This document shows, piece after piece, positions 58,296-64,000 of a DNA stretch of 64,000 nt (position 1 is its first letter; every line of letters starts with the position of its first letter). The position numbers were made by a program, and so were the translations under genes. This DNA is from Robertmurraya sp047302285 (GTDB lineage: Bacteria; Bacillota; Bacilli; Bacillales; Cytobacillaceae). The DNA lies in NCBI RefSeq assembly GCF_047302285.1, contig NZ_CP154845.1, positions 2,852,001-2,916,000 of the forward strand. Direction: 5' to 3'. The notes under the pieces were generated by a model. It was given only the letters and a program-made list of their open reading frames with translations. It was not told the DNA's origin and did not search any database.

Positions 58296-59663
58296 TTATT
58301 GGAAAGGATTGAATGGTAGATTAAATCCACCCTTTTTCTTTCCTTTTTTCTTCCCTTTTTGCTGCATCCCAGTCATTTGCTTCATCATTTTTTTCATATC
58401 CTCGAATTGCTTCAATAGACGGTTAACCTCTGGTACAGACGTTCCGCTTCCTTTCGCAATTCTTTTTCTACGATTAGATGTAATGATTTCTGGATGGATT
58501 TTCTCTTCCTTCGTCATCGACTGAATGATCGCTTCGATATGGGTAATTTGCTTTTCATCAATTTGTAAGTTGTTTAGACCCTTCATCTTGTTGGCACCAG
58601 GCATCATTTTTAGAAGATCTTCGAGAGGGCCCATATTACGAACCTGACCGAGTTGCTCTAAAAAGTCATCTAAGGTAAACGAAGCGGTACGCATCTTCTT
58701 CTCCATTTCCCTTGCCTTTTCCTCATCGACATTTTCCTGGGCTTTTTCGATTAAAGTTAAGACATCTCCCATCCCGAGAATACGGGAAGCCATTCGTTCT
58801 GGATGGAAAGATTCTAACGCGTCTAATTTCTCTCCGAGACCGATAAATTTAATAGGCGTATTTGTTACAGAGCGAATCGAGAGTGCCGCACCACCACGGG
58901 TATCTCCATCAAGCTTTGTTAAAACAACACCGGTTAATCCTAGCTGTTCATTGAAGCTTGCGGCTACATTGACAGCATCTTGACCAGTCATTGCATCAAC
59001 CACAAGGAAGATTTCATTTGGGTTAGCAAGCTCTTTAATTTCTTTTAATTCACCCATTAGTGCCTCGTCAACATGAAGACGACCGGCTGTATCAATCAAA
59101 ACATAGTCATTATGGTCTTCCTTCGCTTTCGCAATCGCCTGCTTGGCAATTTCAACAGGACTCACTTGGTCACCAAGCGAGAACACTGGCATATCGAGTT
59201 GTTTACCAAGTGTTTCAAGCTGTTTAATCGCAGCTGGACGATAAATGTCAGCCGCTACAAGCATTGGATTTCGATTATATTTCTTGCGAAGTAAGTTTGC
59301 GAGCTTGCCAGTCGTTGTTGTTTTCCCCGCACCTTGTAACCCAACCATCATAATGACTGTTGGTGGACGGTTCGATACAGCAATCTTACTTTCCTCGCCA
59401 CCCATAAGGTTGGTGAGTTCTTCTTTAACCACTTTAATAACCTGTTGGCCAGGAGTTAAGCTTTTTAACACTTCTTGCCCGACAGCACGCTCGCTCACCT
59501 TTTTAACGAATTCCTTAACAACTTTGAAGTTAACATCCGCTTCTAATAGAGCAAGGCGAACCTCACGCATCATCTCTTTTACATCCGCTTCAGAGACCTT
59601 CCCCTTACTACGGATTTTTTGCATGGTACTTTGCAGTCGGTCGGCTAATCCTTCAAATGCCAT
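58296..59663 (-). CDS. ffh: Signal recognition particle protein Ffh
   Basis: Ffh binds signal sequences and 4.5S/scRNA and targets ribosomes to the membrane with FtsY. The 455-aa protein has the N domain, the G domain (P-loop GLQGAGKTTTTGKLA, VAADIYRPAAIKQL, DTAGRLHVDE, TKLDGDTRGG) and the methionine-rich M domain at the C-terminus, with the RNA-binding helix-turn-helix (SNRRKRIAKGSGTSVPEVNR). It ends with a Lys/Gly-rich run. The ATG is preceded by AGGAGGCGGCAAG. ylxM lies 11 bases upstream. Confidence 0.97.
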   Translation of the reverse strand: MAFEGLADRLQSTMQKIRSKGKVSEADVKEMMREVRLALLEADVNFKVVKEFVKKVSERAVGQEVLKSLTPGQQVIKVVKEELTNLMGGEESKIAVSNRPPTVIMMVGLQGAGKTTTTGKLANLLRKKYNRNPMLVAADIYRPAAIKQLETLGKQLDMPVFSLGDQVSPVEIAKQAIAKAKEDHNDYVLIDTAGRLHVDEALMGELKEIKELANPNEIFLVVDAMTGQDAVNVAASFNEQLGLTGVVLTKLDGDTRGGAALSIRSVTNTPIKFIGLGEKLDALESFHPERMASRILGMGDVLTLIEKAQENVDEEKAREMEKKMRTASFTLDDFLEQLGQVRNMGPLEDLLKMMPGANKMKGLNNLQIDEKQITHIEAIIQSMTKEEKIHPEIITSNRRKRIAKGSGTSVPEVNRLLKQFEDMKKMMKQMTGMQQKGKKKGKKKGGFNLPFNPFQ

Positions 59664-59674
59664 CTTGCCGCCTC

Positions 59675-60007
59675 CTAATCCAATTTCTCAAGCTCAGCTA
59701 CTGCTTCCAGCAATACCTGTTTCGATGGAGTTTCATCCTTTAAAACTACTTTTAGTTCATTAAGTAGCTTGCTCCGCTTTTGGAATTTATTGAATAAAAG
59801 TAGCTTTTCTTCATACTCCTCGAGCATTGCTTCTGTACGCTTTATATTATCGTACACAGCCTGTCTACTCACACCATATTCATCAGCAATTTCTCCAAGA
59901 GAGAAATCATCAAGATAGTAAAGAGACATATAGCTCTGTTGTTTTGGTGTTAACAAGGATTGGTAAAAATCATATAAATAATTGATTCGAGTGGTCTTTT
60001 CGAGCAC
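59675..60007 (-). CDS. ylxM: SRP-associated helix-turn-helix protein YlxM
   Basis: YlxM is a small accessory protein of the SRP locus; in streptococci it modulates Ffh-FtsY GTPase activity. The 110-aa protein contains a sigma-70 region-4-like helix-turn-helix (MSLYYLDDFSLGEIADEYGV, then SRQAVYDNIKRTEAML). I start it at the GTG (60007) with GGAGGGATACGGT just upstream, matching the B. subtilis length. The longer in-frame version of 18 extra residues includes the ribosome binding site. Confidence 0.93.
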   Translation of the reverse strand: MLEKTTRINYLYDFYQSLLTPKQQSYMSLYYLDDFSLGEIADEYGVSRQAVYDNIKRTEAMLEEYEEKLLLFNKFQKRSKLLNELKVVLKDETPSKQVLLEAVAELEKLD

Positions 60008-60048
60008 ACCGTATCCCTCCTTGTTAAGTGAAAAGCCTTTACATTGAC

Positions 60049-60077
60049 AGTTTACACGCATCGATAAGTGATGTCAA
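60049..60077 (-). promoter_or_regulatory. Sigma-A promoter of ylxM-ffh
   Basis: A perfect -35 TTGACA and a -10 TAAACT are 17 bases apart on the minus strand, about 45 bases before the ylxM GTG and just after a repeat array. It follows the ftsY terminator. Confidence 0.75.
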
Positions 60078-60101
60078 GGTAATATCCTTTCATTTAGGAT
60101 A

Positions 60102-60196
60102 GTTACGGAATTATCGTGGGTTTTTGCGGAATTATGGACTGAAGTTACGGAATTATGGGCAAAGTTACGGAATTAAGCACAAAAGTTACGGAATTA
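60102..60196. repeat. Five-copy 21-bp repeat (core GTTACGGAATTA)
   Basis: The 12-base core GTTACGGAATTA (reverse complement TAATTCCGTAAC) occurs at 60102, 60144, 60164 and 60185. A variant lies between them with TTTGCGGAATTA (60123). The GGAATTA parts start at 60107, 60128, 60149, 60169 and 60190, giving steps of 21, 21, 20 and 21 bases, or two helical turns. The spacers between cores differ. The array lies between the ftsY terminator and the ylxM promoter. Phasing at about two DNA turns would place every core on the same face of the helix. Confidence 0.85.
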
Positions 60197-60220
60197 ACAC
60201 CTATTTTCCGGGAATCCCAG

Positions 60221-60254
60221 CCAAAACAAAAGCCCGGCACAACATGCACCGGGC
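60221..60254 (-). terminator. Rho-independent terminator of ftsY
   Basis: GCCCGG and CCGGGC form the GC-rich base of a 10-bp stem (two wobbles) on the minus strand, with TGT in the loop, followed by TTTTGTTTT. It begins 9 bases past the ftsY stop codon. Confidence 0.88.
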
Positions 60255-60263
60255 ATTCTTCTC

Positions 60264-61256
60264 TTATTCTAGCTCTTCCTTTTCCACTAAATCAGCAAAT
60301 AAGCCATAAACATATGTTTCCGCATCAAATTCTTGCAGATCATCCATTTTTTCACCAAGACCAACGAATTTTACAGGAATGCCAAGCTCATTGCGAATTG
60401 CTAGTACAATTCCACCTTTCGCAGTACCATCGAGCTTCGTTAAAACAATTCCGCTCACATTCGTTGCTTCCTTGAAAGTCTTCGCCTGAATTAAGGCATT
60501 TTGACCAGTCGTCGCATCTAAAACAAGAAGAACCTCATGAGGAGCTCCTGGAACCTCTCTCTCGATGACACGCTTTACTTTTTCCAATTCCTTCATCAAG
60601 TTAACCTTATTTTGCAGACGACCTGCCGTATCACAAATTAAAATATCTGCATTTCTCGATTTTGCTGCTTGAATCGCATCAAACATAACAGCCGCAGGAT
60701 CAGAACCTGCTTCCTGCTTAATAACGTTAACACCAACTCTATCTCCCCAAACTTCAAGCTGTTCAATCGCCCCTGCACGGAAAGTATCTCCAGCGGCAAG
60801 AACAACATTCTTCCCATCAGATTTAAATTTATGGGCAAGTTTTCCGATGGTAGTCGTTTTTCCAACCCCATTTACGCCCACAAATAAAAGGACGGTTAAG
60901 CCATCTTCTTGAATATTTAATTTTGGAGTCGCATCTTCTCCACTTTGATAAATTTCTACCAGCTTTTCAGAAATGACGCTTTGTACTTCGGCAGGGTCTT
61001 GGATATGTTGACGCTTCACTTCCATTTTCAGCTCTTCGATAAGTTCCATCACTGTTTCAAAGCCAACATCTGCTTGAATTAATATTTCTTCAAGTTCTTC
61101 GAAAAAGTCCTCATCCACTTTGCGATAACGGGCTACTAAATCATTTACACGACCAGAGAAACTGTCTCTTGTTTTCGTCAGACCGTCTTTAAACTTTTCG
61201 GTTACAGCATCCGTTTGCTTTGTAATTTTTTCTTTCAATTTCTTCAAAAAACTCAT
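60264..61256 (-). CDS. ftsY: SRP receptor FtsY
   Basis: FtsY is the membrane receptor that docks SRP-ribosome complexes. The 330-aa protein has a short charged N-terminal region (LKKLKEKITKQTDAVTEKFK) instead of the long acidic A domain of proteobacteria, as expected for Bacillus. The N and G domains follow (P-loop GVNGVGKTTTIGKLA, AGDTFRAGAIEQLEVWG, CDTAGRLQ, TKLDGTAKGG). It lies 27 bases after smc. Confidence 0.97.
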   Translation of the reverse strand: MSFLKKLKEKITKQTDAVTEKFKDGLTKTRDSFSGRVNDLVARYRKVDEDFFEELEEILIQADVGFETVMELIEELKMEVKRQHIQDPAEVQSVISEKLVEIYQSGEDATPKLNIQEDGLTVLLFVGVNGVGKTTTIGKLAHKFKSDGKNVVLAAGDTFRAGAIEQLEVWGDRVGVNVIKQEAGSDPAAVMFDAIQAAKSRNADILICDTAGRLQNKVNLMKELEKVKRVIEREVPGAPHEVLLVLDATTGQNALIQAKTFKEATNVSGIVLTKLDGTAKGGIVLAIRNELGIPVKFVGLGEKMDDLQEFDAETYVYGLFADLVEKEELE

Positions 61257-61283
61257 CTCAAATCTCCTTTACCATTGCTATCT

Positions 61284-64000
61284 TCACGATTTTACTAGCT
61301 CATTTGTTTCTTCTAATCGCACAGATACTAGCTTAGATACACCAGACTCCTGCATCGTCACACCATAAAGAACATCTGCACCTTCCATTGTACCTTTTCG
61401 GTGGGTGATAACAATAAACTGTGTTTCATGACTGTACCTCTTGAGGTATTGACTAAAACGATGGACATTTGCTTCATCCAGCGCTGCTTCTACCTCATCC
61501 AATATACAAAATGGAACAGGTCTCACCTTTAATATCGAAAAGAGAAGAGCAATCGCTGTTAGCGCTCTTTCACCGCCAGATAGTAAGCCAAGATTTTGAA
61601 GCTTTTTGCCAGGAGGCTGTGCGACAATTTCCACACCTGTGTTCAACAAATCTTCTGGATCAGTGAGACGGAGGTCAGCTCGTCCCCCTCCAAATAACGC
61701 TTGGAAAACAGTTTCAAAATGGGAGCGAATGCCGTAGAACGTTTGTTCAAAACGTTTCTTCATCTCTTCATCCATTTCACTAATGACTTGGAACAACGTA
61801 TCCTTTGCTTCTTGAAGATCATTCTTCTGTTCTAATAAAAATTCATAACGCTCTGAAACCCGTTCATATTCTTCGATCGCACCTAGGTTCACAGTACCGA
61901 GTTCTTCAATTGCTAGCTTAATAAGCTTTACTTTCCTTCTTGCCTCATCAACTGGGATCGTTAATGGGTACTCTTCCTTTGCACCTTCATAGGAGAGCAG
62001 GTATTCTTCTCTTAAGCGATCTAAACGGTTTTCAAGCTCCACATCAAGGCGAGTCAATTTGACTTCTTCATCCTTTAAAATGCCGATTAGCCCTTTATGC
62101 TGGCGTTTTAATTCTTTCACTTCAAGCTCAGCATCCTCTACCTGGCTATGAAGCTGGAGACGCTCTTCACGACGAGAAGAAATCAAGTTCATCGTCTCGT
62201 TTTTATCCTGAAGTTTGCGATTAGCTGCTGCTTCTAAATGCTCTTCTCCCGATGCACTATCTGTCATTTCAGAGGACAGTAGCTGTAAATCTTCTGAAAC
62301 CGTCTCAAACGCTTCTTGATTTTCTTTCAACTCAAACATTGTCTTGGCTAGTTTCTCGCGAGCATTTCGAGATTGTTCATTTTTTGCGGCGAGTTTTACC
62401 TTCAGATCGCTAATTTCTTCTACTAACGTTTCTTTAGACGAAATTTGTGTATTCTTTTGCTCGGTTAAAAGGGAGATCTCACTATCTAAACGTGCTTTTT
62501 CTTTTTCGGCCACTGCTAATAGATTGGTTAACTCTAGCTTACGATCTGTCAGTTTTTCTTGCTCTTCCCCATACTGAGAAATATTCATATCATACAAGGC
62601 AAGCTTTTCATTCATGTTCTTTTCTTCTATTTCAGCCTCGCGTAAGTCACCTTTGATTGATTGCTCTTTTAAGCGGAGTTCTTCCCCTTGTCTTCGAAGC
62701 TCATCAAGATGGGCCTCTTGGGCCTGGATGCTGGATTTAACTTGTTTTACCTGAGCTTCTTTGAGCGCTGTTTGTTGCTCCATTTCTGCAAGCTTGGCAA
62801 TTAAATCCTCTAGCTCTCCTTTTCTACTTAAAAGGGAAGAAGATTTTTGCTTAAGTGCACCACCAGTCATCGATCCACCAGCATTGACGACATCCCCATC
62901 CAAAGTAACAAAACGACAGCGGTATTGAAGAATTTTCGCCAGCTCATTGGCACCCTTCAAGTCCTTCGTAATGACAACATTGCCAAGTAGACTGGAAACA
63001 ATTTGGCTATACTTTTGATTATGACTAATCAGTTCAGCTGCAATCCCTACATACGCTGGATGTCCACTAATAGACTGCTGCTGTTGATAAGATAAAGACT
63101 TGCCCTTTACAACACTTAATGGTAAAAAAGTTGCTCGTCCAAATGAATTTTTCTTTAAATATTGAATCGCGTTACGACCACTTTCTTCGTCTGTTACAAC
63201 GACATGTTGCATCGCACCACCAAGGGATGTTTCCAGCGCGACCTCATATTCTTTTGGAACTTGGATAAGCTCAGCGATTGCCCCTTCAATACCAGACAGC
63301 TTGCTGTCTCTTGCTTTTAAAATCTCTTTAACACCTTGGAAGAAACCTGAATAATCATCTTCCATCTCTTCAAGCATATCTTTTCTTGACTTTGCCTTCT
63401 GTAAAAATTGGTAGGCTTGATAGAGGGTTTTCTCTTGCTTATCATATTGATTGCGTAAATTTTCGAGTTTGCTCTGCTCATTTCTAAAAATATGAACCTG
63501 TTGCTCTAGCTCTTTTTGCACTTCGGATAGCTTCGAAAGAATGTCCGCTCGCTTTTTTTCGATTACACGGCGTTCTGCCAAGTATTTTTCGTTATCCTCT
63601 TCCAATCGTTTACTACGATTCCCTTGTTGCCCAAGCTGCGCTTCAACATTTTGCATCTCATTTTTATACGTAGCTTGTTGGTTCAAAATCTCGATATAAT
63701 CACTTTTTAAAGATTCAATCGTTTCTTCTATATTTTCACTGAAGAGCTTTACTTGATTTTGCTTATCGGATAAAACCTTTTGTAGCTCTGCTGCCTCTTG
63801 TTCAAGGGTGGCTGCCACTAATTCCTGCTCTTCTTTTTCTCTTGTTAGCTCGTCTACTTTAAAGGAAAGTGTGTGTATGTTCTTTTCAAGCTGTTCTTTG
63901 TTTTGCTTTGCGTTCTTCTTTCTTTCCTTTAACACTTCTTTTCGACCCTCAAGTTTTTCAAGTTCTTCACTAGCATGTAAAAGAACGGTTTGGAGGTCAT
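61284..64000 (-). CDS. smc: Chromosome condensation protein SMC, N-terminally cut by window edge
   Basis: SMC is the ATPase of the bacterial condensin complex. The frame is open at the right edge, so about 905 of roughly 1,190 residues are present, lacking the N-terminal Walker A head. The visible part begins within the first coiled coil (EELEKLEGRKEVLKERKK). The hinge is in the middle (GGAMQHVVVTDEESGRNA, and VTLDGDVVNAGGSMTGG). The C-terminal head has the ABC signature LGLLSGGERALTAIALLFSI and Walker B PFCILDEVEAALDEANV. It stands directly before ftsY, as in B. subtilis. The true start is outside the window. Confidence 0.97.
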   Translation of the reverse strand, partial: DLQTVLLHASEELEKLEGRKEVLKERKKNAKQNKEQLEKNIHTLSFKVDELTREKEEQELVAATLEQEAAELQKVLSDKQNQVKLFSENIEETIESLKSDYIEILNQQATYKNEMQNVEAQLGQQGNRSKRLEEDNEKYLAERRVIEKKRADILSKLSEVQKELEQQVHIFRNEQSKLENLRNQYDKQEKTLYQAYQFLQKAKSRKDMLEEMEDDYSGFFQGVKEILKARDSKLSGIEGAIAELIQVPKEYEVALETSLGGAMQHVVVTDEESGRNAIQYLKKNSFGRATFLPLSVVKGKSLSYQQQQSISGHPAYVGIAAELISHNQKYSQIVSSLLGNVVITKDLKGANELAKILQYRCRFVTLDGDVVNAGGSMTGGALKQKSSSLLSRKGELEDLIAKLAEMEQQTALKEAQVKQVKSSIQAQEAHLDELRRQGEELRLKEQSIKGDLREAEIEEKNMNEKLALYDMNISQYGEEQEKLTDRKLELTNLLAVAEKEKARLDSEISLLTEQKNTQISSKETLVEEISDLKVKLAAKNEQSRNAREKLAKTMFELKENQEAFETVSEDLQLLSSEMTDSASGEEHLEAAANRKLQDKNETMNLISSRREERLQLHSQVEDAELEVKELKRQHKGLIGILKDEEVKLTRLDVELENRLDRLREEYLLSYEGAKEEYPLTIPVDEARRKVKLIKLAIEELGTVNLGAIEEYERVSERYEFLLEQKNDLQEAKDTLFQVISEMDEEMKKRFEQTFYGIRSHFETVFQALFGGGRADLRLTDPEDLLNTGVEIVAQPPGKKLQNLGLLSGGERALTAIALLFSILKVRPVPFCILDEVEAALDEANVHRFSQYLKRYSHETQFIVITHRKGTMEGADVLYGVTMQESGVSKLVSVRLEETNELVKS

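Noticed and set aside
59245..59763. 172-codon plus-strand open frame across ffh and ylxM
   Set aside because: It is the antisense shadow of conserved GTPase codons in ffh, and its translation is Ser/Thr/Pro-rich without domain features.
60102..60196. Short CRISPR array
   Set aside because: The 12-base core with 8-9 base spacers is far too short for CRISPR repeats and spacers, and no cas genes are present.
60124..60475. Plus-strand open frames running through the 21-bp repeats
   Set aside because: The apparent RNYG/SYGI peptide repeat follows from the DNA repeat and the frames run antisense into ftsY; no ribosome binding site was seen.

Overview
This 64 kb window is a contiguous piece of chromosome from a low-GC Gram-positive bacterium of the family Bacillaceae. 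The protein sequences (PolC, SwrB, SigD, CodY, YlqD, YlxM and SMC among others) read as close relatives of Bacillus subtilis proteins, and gene order largely follows the B. subtilis polC-to-smc region. I count 67 protein genes, all on the minus strand, so the window reads right to left in transcription order. Both ends cut a gene: smc lacks its N-terminus at the right edge and polC lacks its polymerase half at the left edge. I see no insertion sequence, prophage, tRNA, rRNA or CRISPR array.

Layout in transcription order (high to low coordinates): (1) smc, ftsY, ylxM, ffh, rpsP, khpA, ylqD, rimM, trmD, rplS: chromosome condensation, signal recognition particle targeting and ribosome/tRNA maturation. 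(2) A type I signal peptidase, rbgA, rnhB, the FliK-like/FlhB-like pair ylqG-ylqH, sucC-sucD, dprA, topA. (3) xerC, hslV, hslU, codY. (4) The fla/che operon of about 27 kb from flgB to sigD: basal body rod and MS ring, export ATPase, hook assembly, switch, export gate, FlhF/FlhG and chemotaxis proteins. (5) A FapA-type protein, a small charged protein and swrB, then rpsB, tsf, pyrH, frr, uppS, cdsA, dxr, rseP and polC: translation, nucleotide and envelope precursor synthesis, and replication.

Hairpins and promoter-like sequences divide this run into transcription units. Well-formed sigma-A-type promoters can be read before ylxM, rpsP, rplS (with an L19 leader), sucC (with a cre-like site), topA, xerC, flgB, sigD, rpsB and uppS. 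Terminator hairpins follow ftsY, khpA, rbgA, sucD, topA, codY, cheD, rpsB, tsf and frr. The terminator between cheD and sigD, followed by an extended -10 promoter, separates sigD from the rest of the flagellar operon.

The most unusual content is intergenic: a GC-rich, highly structured repeat of about 120 bp between rpsB and tsf; a five-copy 21-bp repeat between ylxM and ftsY; a 73-bp nested palindrome between khpA and ylqD; and a 66-bp hairpin downstream of rplS. Compared with B. subtilis, proS is absent between rseP and polC and trmFO is absent between topA and xerC. Three extra genes sit in or beside the flagellar operon. No clearly new multi-gene system is visible; the poorly characterised operon-linked genes and the repeats are the best leads.
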